Origin: Pseudomonas monteilii NBRC 103158 = DSM 14164
Lineage (GTDB): Bacteria; Pseudomonadota; Gammaproteobacteria; Pseudomonadales; Pseudomonadaceae
Direction of reading: 5' to 3'
Length of the DNA stretch: 64,000 nucleotides
Assembly: GCF_000730605.1 (NCBI RefSeq)
Contig: NZ_BBIS01000023.1
Location: 36,957-100,956 of the forward strand
A program made the translations under genes and the position numbers. Below are positions 8,049 to 16,543 of this stretch, piece by piece. The notes below the pieces were generated by a model. It made no database searches. It had not been told where the DNA came from and was given only the letters and a program-made list of their open reading frames with translations. Numbering within the stretch: the first letter of the stretch is position 1; each line of letters begins with the position of its first letter.

Positions 8049-8393
8049 ATGAGAATTCGTGGACAGATTGGTAACTGGCCGGTGGACCTGACCATCGAGT
8101 TGGCGCCTGAGGAGTGGGCGCAGTTGGGGCGGCAGGTTGAGGTGCCAGTGGTGGCGCAGGCCGCAGCAACGCAAACCGTGGCGGCATCGAGACAGGATGA
8201 TGGGCAATGGACTGCCGCACGTGAGGTGTTGCGCCTGGCGGGGCAGATGAGCGGGCCGGAATTGTTGGACAGGCTGGAGGGACTGGCGGGGAGTGCGGCG
8301 GCGGGCAAGCGGCTGCTGGTGCGCTTGCGGCACAGCAGTGAAGTGAAAGTGGAAAGTGGCGTGGATGCGCCGGTTTATCACTGGGTGGGGTAA
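8049..8393 (+). CDS. Small cytoplasmic hypothetical protein
   Basis: 114 residues (MRIRGQIGNWPVDLTIELAPEEWAQLG...). No signal peptide or membrane segment. The first ~25 residues look like a beta-hairpin domain, an alanine-rich linker follows, and the C-terminal half (LDRLEGLAGSAAAGKRLLVRLRHSSEVKVE) is basic. I do not recognise a family. The reading frame has the GC-rich codon use of its neighbours and a conserved-looking terminator follows 15 bases after its stop, so I take it as real. It is transcribed away from the zinc operon. Confidence 0.7.
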   Translation: MRIRGQIGNWPVDLTIELAPEEWAQLGRQVEVPVVAQAAATQTVAASRQDDGQWTAAREVLRLAGQMSGPELLDRLEGLAGSAAAGKRLLVRLRHSSEVKVESGVDAPVYHWVG

Positions 8394-8408
8394 AAGGGTC
8401 AGAATTTT

Positions 8409-8427
8409 GGGGCCGCAAAGCGGCCCC
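8409..8427. terminator. Hairpin between convergent genes
   Basis: GGGGCCGC-AAA-GCGGCCCC, perfect 8-bp stem, preceded by TTTT on the plus strand. Lies between the convergent small hypothetical gene and the cnoX-like gene (ends at 8436), so it may serve both. Confidence 0.7.
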
Positions 8428-8435
8428 CGGCATTC

Positions 8436-9308
8436 TCAGAACATCGCCGCCGACAGCTTGCGGCGATACACGCCAACCAGCGGGTGATCGCCGCCGAGCA
8501 ACTCGAACACCTGCAGCAACGCCTTCTGCGGCAGCCCGTTCTCATAGCCACGGTTACGCTGGAACAGCTTCAGCAACCCCTCCAGCGCCGCCTCATACTG
8601 CTGACGCGCCAGCTGCTGAATGCTCAGCTGATAAGCCGCTTCGTCATCCTGTGGGTTCTGTGCCAGGCGGCTTTTCAGGTCCGCCACTTCTGGCAGGCTG
8701 GCTGCCTGGCGCAGGAAGGTCAGCTGGGCCTTGGCGCCGGCCAGTGCAGCCTTGTGCTCATCAGTCTTGACCGCATCCAGCACCACTTGGGCCTCGCCCA
8801 GCTCACCACGCTCGGCCAGGCAGCGGGCGTACAGGATCAGCGCCTCGGCATTGCTGTTGTCCTCACCCAGCAGCGCCTGCAACAGCGCTTCGGCTTCGGC
8901 AAAGCGGCTTTCGGCGAACAGCGCCTTGGCCTGTTCCAGTGGCGAAGCTGCAGGTGCGGCAGGCATCTGCACATGCGGTTCGAGCATGGCGCGAATCGCT
9001 GATTCCGGCTGGGCACCGGCAAAGCCGTCAACCGGCTGGCCGTCCTTGAACAGCACCACGGTCGGCAGGCTGCGGATGCCGAACTGGGCAACCACCTGTT
9101 GCTCCACGTCGCAGTTGATCTTGGCCAGCAGCAACTCGCCTTGGTAACCCTCGGCGATCTTGGCCAGCAATGGCATCAGCGCCTTGCACGGCGCACACCA
9201 CTCGGCCCAGAAGTCCACCAGCACCGGCTTGTGGAAGGAGTTCTCGATCACCAGTTGCTGGAAGGTGGCATCTGTAGCGTCGAAAATGTAAGGCGTGTCT
9301 TGGGTCAT
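8436..9308 (-). CDS. cnoX: CnoX/YbbN-type thioredoxin-TPR co-chaperone
   Basis: 290 residues. The N-terminal thioredoxin domain (~1-110) has an intact WCAPC (Cys38, Cys41) and cis-Pro segment RSLPTVVLF. The C-terminal half holds TPR-like helices (QAKALFAESRFAEAEALLQALL; YQLSIQQLARQQYEAALEGLL). This is the CnoX/YbbN arrangement: a chaperedoxin that protects substrates during oxidative bleach-type stress and hands them to GroEL or DnaK. E. coli CnoX lacks the CxxC, whereas here both cysteines are kept, so oxidoreductase activity is likely. Length is normal. Confidence 0.9.
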   Translation of the reverse strand: MTQDTPYIFDATDATFQQLVIENSFHKPVLVDFWAEWCAPCKALMPLLAKIAEGYQGELLLAKINCDVEQQVVAQFGIRSLPTVVLFKDGQPVDGFAGAQPESAIRAMLEPHVQMPAAPAASPLEQAKALFAESRFAEAEALLQALLGEDNSNAEALILYARCLAERGELGEAQVVLDAVKTDEHKAALAGAKAQLTFLRQAASLPEVADLKSRLAQNPQDDEAAYQLSIQQLARQQYEAALEGLLKLFQRNRGYENGLPQKALLQVFELLGGDHPLVGVYRRKLSAAMF

Positions 9309-9339
9309 CGCGACTCTCGCAAACTCGTGTATGGCACCA

Positions 9340-9999
9340 CTATAAGGTGTCGCGGCTGGCGTGGTACAGGCTGACCCTGCGGAATTCGTGTGGCTCGGCC
9401 AGGTCTGGCAGGGTCAGCGCTTCGAGCACGCCCAACTGCTGGTACAGCGGGTGGCTGAAGTCGCGTACCCGCGAGTCGGCCACCAACGCCTGGCGGCCGC
9501 GACAGAGGAAGGCATCCAGCAGCGGCAGGTTGGCGCGGTCGTACAACACATCGGCAACCAGGATCAGGTCGAAACGGTCGTCTTCGGCAAAGAAGTCGCT
9601 GCTGTAGTTCAGCTCAACCCCGTTCAGCGCGGCATTGGCGCGGCAGGCATCGAGGGCCAGCGGGTCGAGGTCGCAGGCCACCACTTCCCGCGCACCCGCG
9701 CGTGCGGCGGCAATGCCGGCGACTCCGGAGCCGGCGCCAAAGTCCAGCACGCGCTTGCCTGCCACCCATTCAGGGCGTTCGGCCAGGTAGCGGGCCATGG
9801 CCAGGCCGCTGGCCCAGCAAAAGCTCCAGTAGGGCGGCTCTTCAAGAATGCGCCGGGTTTCTTCGCTGCTGAAGGCGCGGTCCATGTTCTGGTCGTCGAT
9901 CAGCCACAGCTTCAGGTCGCAGCCGGGTAGCTCGCTGACCACCAGACGCGCTTCGCCGATCAGGCCACTGAGGGCCTGTTGCAGGGCCAGCGGAGCCAC
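9340..9999 (-). CDS. Class I SAM-dependent methyltransferase (ETFB/NNMT-like)
   Basis: 219 residues with a full SAM-binding core: motif I VLDFGAGSGVAGIAAARAG, acidic residue in VVACDLDPLA, motif IV DLILVADVLYD. EEPPYWSFCWASGLAMARYL before motif I is typical of the group annotated as nicotinamide N-methyltransferase-like or lysine methyltransferase of electron-transfer flavoprotein beta. The substrate is probably a protein but cannot be fixed from sequence. The GTG start at 9999 follows directly on the stop of the lipoprotein gene upstream, so they form a pair. Confidence 0.82.
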   Translation of the reverse strand: MAPLALQQALSGLIGEARLVVSELPGCDLKLWLIDDQNMDRAFSSEETRRILEEPPYWSFCWASGLAMARYLAERPEWVAGKRVLDFGAGSGVAGIAAARAGAREVVACDLDPLALDACRANAALNGVELNYSSDFFAEDDRFDLILVADVLYDRANLPLLDAFLCRGRQALVADSRVRDFSHPLYQQLGVLEALTLPDLAEPHEFRRVSLYHASRDTL

Positions 10000-10452
10000 T
10001 TACGGCGCCTTCTCGAAACGCAGCGGGCCGGTGCCCTGTGTCTGGGCTTGGGTAATGCGCACCGGTGGCAGGTGCATGATCAGCTGGCCGGAGCTGCTGG
10101 CCCGGCCACGCAGCTCGACCCGCGCACCGGCCGGGAAGGCCTCGGGGTTGAAGCGCAGGTGGTAGGGCAGGGCCTGGCCGGTACCGGTCAGGTTACTGCT
10201 GGCCAGCAGGCGTTGCGGGCGGTCGCGTTCGTCGATGACCAGCAAGGCAAGCTCCACGTCGGCACCGGCCGGGATTTCCAGCAAGGTGCCACTCAGTTCG
10301 CGCTGGTAGGCCGGCAACGGGCCGAGTACTTCGGCCTGTTTGGCCGCGCGGGCTGGCGTGGGCGCCGCAGGTGTATCGGTTTTGGGCCTGTCGCTGCCGC
10401 AAGCGGCGAGCAGGGCGGCGCAGCACAGCACGACGAGCGCTCGGTAGTGCAT
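10000..10452 (-). CDS. YbaY-family lipoprotein
   Basis: 150 residues. Lipoprotein signal MHYRALVVLCCAALLAAC with Cys18 as lipid site, a Pro/Ala-rich linker, then a YbaY domain (LSGTLLEIPAGADVELALLVID...LPYHLRFNPEAFPAGARVELRGR), a small beta-sandwich found in many envelope lipoproteins. A Ser/Asp after the Cys (CGSD) makes the final membrane hard to call. Function is unknown in general. The start at 10452 is chosen because the longer frame upstream has no signal peptide. Confidence 0.82.
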   Translation of the reverse strand: MHYRALVVLCCAALLAACGSDRPKTDTPAAPTPARAAKQAEVLGPLPAYQRELSGTLLEIPAGADVELALLVIDERDRPQRLLASSNLTGTGQALPYHLRFNPEAFPAGARVELRGRASSSGQLIMHLPPVRITQAQTQGTGPLRFEKAP

Positions 10453-10558
10453 GGGGTAGTCCTTCGCGGGCAGAATTCCCATGGATGTTAACCCCTTTGG
10501 CTTGTCTTGCCAGTGCAATGCGCTACCATGGCCCTCCCTTTTTTTGTTGCCTGCCACC

Positions 10559-11023
10559 ATGCACTGTCCCTTTTGCGGTGCCAACGACACCAAGGTCATC
10601 GACTCTCGCCTCGTCGCCGAGGGCGAGCAGGTGCGCCGCCGCCGCGAATGCGTGGCCTGTGGCGAGCGTTTCACCACCTTCGAAACCGCCGAGCTGGTGC
10701 TGCCCCGGCTGATCAAGCAGGACGGCACACGCCAGCCCTTCGACGAAGACAAGCTGCGTGCCGGCATGCAACGGGCCCTGGAGAAGCGCCCGGTCAGCGT
10801 CGAGCGCCTGGAAGCGGCCCTGGCGCACATCAAGAGCCGGCTGCGCGCCACTGGCGAGCGCGAGGTGAAATCGCTGGTGGTGGGTGAAATGGTCATGGCC
10901 GAGCTGCGCAAGCTCGACGAAGTGGCCTACATCCGCTTTGCCTCGGTGTACCGGCGCTTCCAGGACCTGGACGAGTTCCGCGAAGAAATCGACCGCCTGG
11001 CCCGTGAGCCAGCTAAAGAGTGA
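10559..11023 (+). CDS. nrdR: Transcriptional repressor NrdR
   Basis: 154 residues, the usual length. N-terminal zinc ribbon [19 protein letters not shown]...[17 protein letters not shown] with both CxxC pairs, then an ATP-cone domain ([30 protein letters not shown]). NrdR senses dATP/ATP through the cone and represses ribonucleotide reductase genes. The start is set by the fixed MHCPFC terminus. It opens the nrdR-ribD-ribE-ribBA-ribH-nusB-thiL-pgpA run of genes, a conserved arrangement in gamma-proteobacteria. Confidence 0.96.
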   Translation: MHCPFCGANDTKVIDSRLVAEGEQVRRRRECVACGERFTTFETAELVLPRLIKQDGTRQPFDEDKLRAGMQRALEKRPVSVERLEAALAHIKSRLRATGEREVKSLVVGEMVMAELRKLDEVAYIRFASVYRRFQDLDEFREEIDRLAREPAKE

Positions 11024-11025
11024 AC

Positions 11026-12156
11026 ATGCCCAGCCAAGCCGCCATCCTTGACGCCCATTACATGGCCCGCGCGCTGGAGCTGGCGCGCAAAGGCCTGTAC
11101 ACCACCCACCCGAACCCGCGTGTAGGCTGCGTGATCGTGCGCGACGGCGAAGTGGTCGGCGAAGGCTGGCACGTGCGCGCCGGCGAGCCGCATGCCGAAG
11201 TGCATGCCCTGCGCCAGGCCGGTGAGCGTGCCCGTGGTGCCTGCGCCTACGTCACCCTGGAGCCGTGCAGCCACCATGGCCGCACGCCGCCCTGTGCCGA
11301 AGCGCTGGTCAAGGCCGGTGTGGCGCGTGTGGTGGCCGCCATGCAGGACCCTAACCCGCAAGTGGCGGGGCAAGGCCTGCGGCGTTTGGCCGAGGCGGGT
11401 ATCGTAGTGGCCAGCGGCGTGCTCGAAGCCGATGCCCGCGCACTCAACCCGGGCTTTCTCAAGCGCATGGAACATGGCCTGCCGTTCGTGCGCGCCAAGC
11501 TGGCCATGAGCCTGGATGGCCGCACCGCCATGGCCAGTGGCGAAAGCCAGTGGATCACCGGCCCGGCTGCCCGTTCCGCAGTGCAGCGCCTACGCGCCCG
11601 TTCCAGCGTGGTGCTGACCAGCGCTGCCAGTGTGCTGGCCGACAACGCCCGCATGACCGTGCGCGGTGACGAGTTGGGCCTGGACCCCGAAACCACCGCC
11701 CTGGCGCTCAGCCGCACACCGCTGCGCGTGCTGGTCGATGGCCGCCTGCGCCTGCCACTGGATGCACCGTTCTTCCAGGCCGGCCCGGTGCTGGTGGTGA
11801 CGGCTGTCGCAGATGACCCGCGCTATGCCGCTGCCGGCCACGAGTTGCTCAGCCTGCCGGGTGACAATGGCCAGGTCGATCTGCCTGCGCTGCTGCAAGC
11901 CCTGGCGGCCCGTGGCGTCAACGAAATCCTGCTGGAAGCCGGTGCGGGCCTGGTGGGTGCTTTTGCCCGGCAAGGCCTGGTCGACGAGTTCCAGCTGTTC
12001 GTCGCCGGCACTATCCTCGGCTCCAACGCCCGCCCGTTGCTGGACTGGCCGCTGGACAAGATGAGCGAAGCACCGCGGCTGAAAATTACCGAAATGCGCG
12101 CAGTGGGCGATGACTGGCGGGTCACGGCCATCCCCCTGCCGGCGCCCGGCGTATAA
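11026..12156 (+). CDS. ribD: Riboflavin biosynthesis deaminase/reductase RibD
   Basis: 376 residues. The N-terminal deaminase domain (~10-155) has the zinc motif PHAEVHAL (HAE) and TLEPCSHHGRTPPC (PCxxxxxxxxC); the C-terminal domain (~160-375) is the reductase (KLAMSLDGRTA; LLEAGAGLVGAF). It carries out two steps on the GTP-derived pyrimidine in the riboflavin pathway. The ATG at 11026 lies three bases after the nrdR stop; an in-frame GTG at 11020 would overlap that stop and is also possible. Confidence 0.95.
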   Translation: MPSQAAILDAHYMARALELARKGLYTTHPNPRVGCVIVRDGEVVGEGWHVRAGEPHAEVHALRQAGERARGACAYVTLEPCSHHGRTPPCAEALVKAGVARVVAAMQDPNPQVAGQGLRRLAEAGIVVASGVLEADARALNPGFLKRMEHGLPFVRAKLAMSLDGRTAMASGESQWITGPAARSAVQRLRARSSVVLTSAASVLADNARMTVRGDELGLDPETTALALSRTPLRVLVDGRLRLPLDAPFFQAGPVLVVTAVADDPRYAAAGHELLSLPGDNGQVDLPALLQALAARGVNEILLEAGAGLVGAFARQGLVDEFQLFVAGTILGSNARPLLDWPLDKMSEAPRLKITEMRAVGDDWRVTAIPLPAPGV

Positions 12157-12164
12157 TGCCGGGC
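12144..12164 (+). other. Hairpin at the ribD stop with a TATAAT loop
   Basis: GCCCGGC-GTATAAT-GCCGGGC: a perfect 7-bp stem whose loop is a consensus -10 hexamer and contains the ribD TAA stop. It lies 34 bases before ribE. It could attenuate read-through or mark an internal promoter; no good -35 was seen. Confidence 0.45.
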
Positions 12165-12198
12165 TTGCCCCGTGCAAACCGTTTTTGAGGAAGACCCC

Positions 12199-12864
12199 AT
12201 GTTCACCGGCATCATCGAATCCATCGGCACCATCCGCAGCCTCAACCCCAAGGGTGGCGACGTGCGCGTCTACGTCGAAACCGGCAAGCTCGACCTGGGT
12301 GACGTCAAGCTCGGCGACAGCATCGCCGTCAACGGTGTGTGCCTGACCGCTGTCGAACTGCCGGGTGACGGCTTCTGGGCCGACGTCAGCGTCGAAACGC
12401 TCAAGCGCACCGCGTTCATCGACCTCAAGAGTGGCAGCAAGGTCAACCTGGAAAAGGCCCTGACCCCCACCACCCGCCTGGGCGGGCACCTGGTCAGCGG
12501 CCACGTCGACGGTGTTGGTGAAATCATCTCGCGCAGCGATAACGCCCGCGCCATCCAGTTCCGCGTGCGTGCCCCCAAGGAACTGGCCAAGTACATCGCC
12601 CACAAGGGTTCGATCACCGTCGACGGCACCAGCCTGACGGTCAATGAGGTCAATGGCGCCGAGTTCGAGCTGACCATTGTCCCGCACACCCTGTCCGAAA
12701 CCATCATGGCCGACTACCGCGCAGGGCGTCGGGTAAACCTTGAGGTCGACCTGCTGGCCCGTTACCTGGAGCGCTTGCTGCTGGGTGACAAGGCCGCTGA
12801 ACCGAGCAAGGGCAGTGGCATTACCGAAAGCTTCCTGGCCGCCAACGGCTTCTTGAAATCCTGA
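12199..12864 (+). CDS. ribE: Riboflavin synthase alpha chain
   Basis: 221 residues with two homologous lumazine-binding repeats: MFTGIIESIGTI at the start, VNGVCLTAV in the first half, HLVSGHVDGVG opening the second, and DGTSLTVNEV as the second ligand loop. The enzyme dismutates two 6,7-dimethyl-8-ribityllumazine molecules to riboflavin. The ATG at 12199 gives the invariant MFTGII N-terminus and has GAGGAAG upstream. Called ribC in some Pseudomonas annotations. No ribosomal-type riboswitch precedes it; the FMN switch in this window is at ribB. Confidence 0.95.
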   Translation: MFTGIIESIGTIRSLNPKGGDVRVYVETGKLDLGDVKLGDSIAVNGVCLTAVELPGDGFWADVSVETLKRTAFIDLKSGSKVNLEKALTPTTRLGGHLVSGHVDGVGEIISRSDNARAIQFRVRAPKELAKYIAHKGSITVDGTSLTVNEVNGAEFELTIVPHTLSETIMADYRAGRRVNLEVDLLARYLERLLLGDKAAEPSKGSGITESFLAANGFLKS

Positions 12865-12882
12865 TTGAGAAGGGGGTGCCGC

Positions 12883-13974
12883 GTGGCGCTCAACAGCATC
12901 GAAGAACTGGTCGAAGACATCCGCCAGGGCAAAATGGTCATCCTCATGGATGACGAAGACCGCGAAAACGAAGGCGACATCATCATGGCAGCCGAGTGCT
13001 GCCTGCCCGAGCACATCAACTTCATGGCCAAGCACGCCCGTGGCCTGATCTGCATGCCGATGACCCGCGAGCGTTGCGAAACGCTGAAGCTGCCGCTGAT
13101 GGCGCCGCGCAACGGCTCGGGCTTCGGCACCAAGTTCACCGTGTCGATCGAAGCCGCCGAAGGCGTCACCACCGGCATTTCCGCCGCTGACCGCGCCCGC
13201 ACCGTGCAGGCTGCCGCCGCCAAGGATGCCAAGGCCGAAGACATTGTCAGCCCAGGCCACATCTTCCCGCTGATGGCCCAGCCTGGCGGTACCCTGGCGC
13301 GCGCCGGCCACACCGAAGCCGCCTGCGACCTGGCGCGCATGGCCGGTTTCGAGCCAAGCGGCGTCATCTGCGAAGTGATGAACGACGACGGCACCATGTC
13401 GCGCCGCGCGGAGCTGGAAGTGTTCGCCGCCGAGCACGGCCTGAAGATCGGCACCATCGCCGACCTCATTCACTACCGCATGATCCACGAACGCACTGTG
13501 CAGCGCGTTTCCGAACAGCCGGTGGAAAGCGAGCTGGGTGAGTTCAACCTGGTCACCTACCGCGACGCGGTGGAAGGCGACGTGCACATGGCCCTGACCC
13601 TGGGCAAGATCTGCGCTGAAGAGCCGACCCTGGTGCGCGTGCACAACATGGACCCGCTGCGCGACCTGCTGCTGGTCAAGCAGCCGGGCCGCTGGAGCCT
13701 GCGTGCGGCCATGGCTGCCGTGGCCGAGGCCGGCAGCGGCGTGGTGCTGCTGCTGGGCCACCCGCTGGACGGCGACGTGCTGCTGGCGCACATCCGCGAA
13801 AGCGCGGGCGATGCGCCGGCCAAGGCACCGACCACCTACAGCACCGTGGGTGCCGGTTCGCAGATCCTGCGGGACCTCGGTGTGCGCAAGATGCGCCTGA
13901 TGAGTTCGCCGATGAAGTTCAATGCGATATCCGGATTCGATCTGGAAGTTGTAGAATACGTGCCCTCCGAGTGA
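12883..13974 (+). CDS. ribBA: RibBA-type fusion: DHBP synthase with degenerate GTP cyclohydrolase II domain
   Basis: 363 residues. The N-terminal domain (~1-205) is an intact 3,4-dihydroxy-2-butanone-4-phosphate synthase: DDEDRENEGD at 23-32, a TKFTVSIEAAEGVTTGIS loop and HTEAACDL. The C-terminal domain (~206-363) aligns with GTP cyclohydrolase II, but the three zinc-binding cysteines (CxxGDxxxxxRCDC) are missing; only LTLGKICAEEPTLVRVHNMDPLRD is present. It is therefore probably a DHBP synthase only, with the cyclohydrolase made by ribA at 17.4 kb. The GTG start at 12883 has AAGGGGG upstream; the longer frame beginning at 12865 has no such site. Confidence 0.92.
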   Translation: MALNSIEELVEDIRQGKMVILMDDEDRENEGDIIMAAECCLPEHINFMAKHARGLICMPMTRERCETLKLPLMAPRNGSGFGTKFTVSIEAAEGVTTGISAADRARTVQAAAAKDAKAEDIVSPGHIFPLMAQPGGTLARAGHTEAACDLARMAGFEPSGVICEVMNDDGTMSRRAELEVFAAEHGLKIGTIADLIHYRMIHERTVQRVSEQPVESELGEFNLVTYRDAVEGDVHMALTLGKICAEEPTLVRVHNMDPLRDLLLVKQPGRWSLRAAMAAVAEAGSGVVLLLGHPLDGDVLLAHIRESAGDAPAKAPTTYSTVGAGSQILRDLGVRKMRLMSSPMKFNAISGFDLEVVEYVPSE

Positions 13975-14020
13975 CTTGAGGCGGCAGTGACGCCCTCCAG
14001 CTCGAGTCCATACCCCTGTC

Positions 14021-14042
14021 GAGGCCGCCAGCATGCGGCCTC
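14021..14042 (+). other. Hairpin between ribBA and ribH
   Basis: GAGGCCGC-CAGCAT-GCGGCCTC, a perfect 8-bp stem 25 bases before ribH. No T-tract follows, so it looks like an RNA-stability or processing element more than a terminator. Confidence 0.45.
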
Positions 14043-14066
14043 GCTCTTGAAGATGAGAATATCGGA

Positions 14067-14543
14067 ATGACCCTGAAGACCATCGAAGGTACCTTCATCG
14101 CCCCCAAAGGTCGCTATGCTTTGGTGGTTGGCCGCTTCAACAGCTTCGTCGTCGAAAGCCTGGTAAGCGGTGCCGTTGATGCCCTGGTACGCCACGGTGT
14201 CAGCGAAAGCGACATCACCATCATCCGTGCCCCGGGTGCATTCGAAATCCCGCTGGTGGCACAGAAGGTCGCCCAGCAAGGCGCCTACGACGCGATCATT
14301 GCCCTGGGCGCCGTGATCCGTGGTGGTACCCCGCACTTCGAATACGTGGCGGGCGAATGCACCAAGGGCCTGGCCCAGGTGTCCATGGAGTTCGGTGTTC
14401 CGGTGGCCTTCGGCGTACTGACCGTCGACTCCATCGAGCAAGCCATCGAGCGTTCCGGCACCAAGGCCGGCAACAAAGGTGCTGAAGCTGCCCTGTCCGC
14501 TCTGGAAATGGTCAGCCTGCTGGCGCAGTTGGAGGCCAAGTGA
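14067..14543 (+). CDS. ribH: 6,7-dimethyl-8-ribityllumazine synthase
   Basis: 158 residues, normal length. Contains [19 protein letters not shown], the [12 protein letters not shown] substrate loop, [19 protein letters not shown] with the catalytic His, and [24 protein letters not shown]. It condenses the pyrimidine product of RibD with dihydroxybutanone phosphate from RibB/RibBA and forms 60-mer or pentamer shells. The 3' end overlaps the nusB start by 4 bases. Confidence 0.96.
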
Positions 14544-15040
14544 TTAGCGACGAAAGCGATCGTTTCAACCCGCGCGATCCAAAACCTGCGGATGCCGGCA
14601 AACCCTCGAAGAGCGCCAAGCGCCGCGAAGCCCGCAAGCTCGCGACCCAGGCCCTCTACCAGTGGCACATGGCCCAGCATTCGCTGAACGAGATCGAAGC
14701 GCAGTTCCGGGTGGATAACGATTTCACCGATGTCGACGGTGCCTATTTCCGCGAGATCCTGCATGGGGTCCCGGCAATCAAGGGCGAAATCGACAAGGCG
14801 CTGGTGCCTTGCATGACTATCGCACTGGAAGAGCTCGACCCGGTCGAACTGGCCGTGCTGCGTCTGTCCACCTGGGAACTGATCAAGCGCGTCGATGTGC
14901 CTTACCGCGTCGTGATCAACGAAGGTGTCGAGCTGGCCAAGGTCTTCGGTGCCACCGATGGCCACAAGTTCGTCAACGGCGTGCTGGACAAGCTCGCTCC
15001 GGCCCTGCGTGAAGCAGAAGTCAAGGCGAACAAGCGCTGA
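14540..15040 (+). CDS. nusB: Transcription antitermination factor NusB
   Basis: 166 residues. After a ~25-residue basic N-terminal extension comes the all-helical NusB fold ([72 protein letters not shown]). It pairs with NusE to bind boxA RNA in rRNA leader antitermination. The GTG start overlaps the ribH stop (GTGA), giving coupled translation. The ribH-nusB-thiL order is the classic one. Confidence 0.95.
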
Positions 15041-15058
15041 TTCCGGCGCTGCCTGCCC

Positions 15059-16027
15059 ATGGGTGAGTTCGAGCTGATCAACCATTACTTCGCCGCCGCG
15101 CCCTGTGCGCAGGGCGGCGAGGGCGTGGCACTGGGGATCGGTGACGACTGCGCCCTGCTGCAGCTTCCCCCAGGCGAGCAACTGGCGGTGTCGACCGATA
15201 CCCTGGTCGCCGGGGTGCACTTTCCTGCGGCCTGCGATCCGCTTCTGCTGGGCCAGCGCTCGTTGGCCGTGGCGGCCAGTGACCTGGCGGCCATGGGCGC
15301 GACCGCAATCGGCTTCACCCTCGCCCTGACCCTGCCGGATGTTGGCCCAGACTGGCTGGCCGCCTATGCGGACGGCCTAAGCCGCATGGCCCATCGCTGC
15401 CGCATGAGCCTGATCGGGGGGGATACCACCCGGGGGCCGCTGAGCATCACCGTTACCGTGTTCGGCCGCGTGCCGGCTGGCCAGGCGTTGCGCCGCAGCG
15501 GTGCACGGCCAGGCGACTTGCTGTGCGTCGGCGGTGTGCTGGGCAAGGCCGCCGGTGCATTGCCGCTGGTGCTGGGTGAGCGCGAGGCACCCGCCGAGCT
15601 GGCTGAGCCGCTGCTTGCCCATTACTGGTCGCCGATGCCGCAGCTCACCCTGGGCACGCTCCTGCGCGGCCAGGCTACCGCTGCCCTGGACATCTCCGAT
15701 GGCCTGCTCGCAGATTGTGGGCATATCGCCAAGGCGTCCGGCGTGGCGCTGGAGGTGAACCTGGCCCAGGTGCCAGTGTCTCCTGCTGTAGAGGCGTTCC
15801 TCGGCCGCGAGGCGGCAGTGCAGGCTGCGCTTGCGGGTGGCGACGATTACGTGCTCGCCTTCACGCTGCCACCTGAGGCGCTGCCGCCCTTGGCCAACCT
15901 CGGTTTCGTCGAGGTGCACACCATTGGCCGCGTGCTCGAAGGGCAGGGTGTAACCTTGCGCGACGCGCAGGGCCGGGACATCACCCCCGTTCAGCGGGGC
16001 TATCAACACTTTAGGGAGACACCGTGA
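15059..16027 (+). CDS. thiL: Thiamine-monophosphate kinase ThiL
   Basis: 322 residues. MGEFELINHYF at the start, GIGDDCALL metal/ATP loop, TDTLVAGVHF, LAAMGA, and LIGGDTTRGPLSITVTVFG, all hallmarks of ThiL; ALDISDGLLADCGHIA and AGGDDYVLAFT complete the active site. It phosphorylates thiamine monophosphate to the cofactor thiamine diphosphate, which Dxs (21-23 kb) uses. Its end overlaps the pgpA start by 4 bases. Confidence 0.95.
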   Translation: MGEFELINHYFAAAPCAQGGEGVALGIGDDCALLQLPPGEQLAVSTDTLVAGVHFPAACDPLLLGQRSLAVAASDLAAMGATAIGFTLALTLPDVGPDWLAAYADGLSRMAHRCRMSLIGGDTTRGPLSITVTVFGRVPAGQALRRSGARPGDLLCVGGVLGKAAGALPLVLGEREAPAELAEPLLAHYWSPMPQLTLGTLLRGQATAALDISDGLLADCGHIAKASGVALEVNLAQVPVSPAVEAFLGREAAVQAALAGGDDYVLAFTLPPEALPPLANLGFVEVHTIGRVLEGQGVTLRDAQGRDITPVQRGYQHFRETP

Positions 16028-16527
16028 CCGATCACCCCAACCAGGTGCCTGCGGAGTTCGTTCCGCCTTCGGTCTGGCGCAACCCGTGGCACTTCATCGC
16101 TTTCGGCTTCGGGTCCGGCACCTTGCCCAAGGCCCCGGGCACCTGGGGTTCGCTGGTGGCCATACCGTTCATCCCGTTGTGGCAGATGCTGCCCGACTGG
16201 GGGTACTGGCTGCTGCTCGGCGTGAGCATGCTGTTTGGCTTCTGGTTGTGCGGCAGAGTCGCCAATGACTTGCGCGTACACGACCATGAAGGCATTGTCT
16301 GGGATGAGATTGTCGGCATGTGGATCACCCTCTGGCTGGTGCCGGAAGGCTGGCAGTGGCTGCTGGCAGGGTTTCTGATGTTCCGCTTCTTCGACATCCT
16401 CAAGCCGTGGCCGATCCGCTGGATCGACCGTCACGTGCACGGGGGCGTCGGCATCATGCTCGACGATATCCTGGCCGGTGTGTTCGCGTGGCTGGGCATG
16501 CAGGTTCTGGTGTGGGCGGTTGCCTGA
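16024..16527 (+). CDS. pgpA: Phosphatidylglycerophosphatase A
   Basis: 167 residues. PKAPGTWGSLVAIPF near the N-terminus, VHDHEGIVWDEIVGMWITL with the acidic metal ligands, and RFFDILKPWPIRWIDRHVHGGVGIMLDDILAGVFAW are signatures of PgpA. Three to four membrane segments. It dephosphorylates phosphatidylglycerophosphate to phosphatidylglycerol in the inner membrane. The GTG start overlaps the thiL stop. Confidence 0.95.
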   Translation: MTDHPNQVPAEFVPPSVWRNPWHFIAFGFGSGTLPKAPGTWGSLVAIPFIPLWQMLPDWGYWLLLGVSMLFGFWLCGRVANDLRVHDHEGIVWDEIVGMWITLWLVPEGWQWLLAGFLMFRFFDILKPWPIRWIDRHVHGGVGIMLDDILAGVFAWLGMQVLVWAVA

Positions 16528-16543
16528 AACAGGGAGCGCGTGA

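Noticed and set aside
11590..14034. Very long open frame (814 codons) on the minus strand opposite ribD-ribE-ribBA.
   Set aside because: It is a shadow of GC-rich codon bias; the translation is low-complexity (His/Gln/Ala/Gly-rich) and the plus-strand genes are certain.
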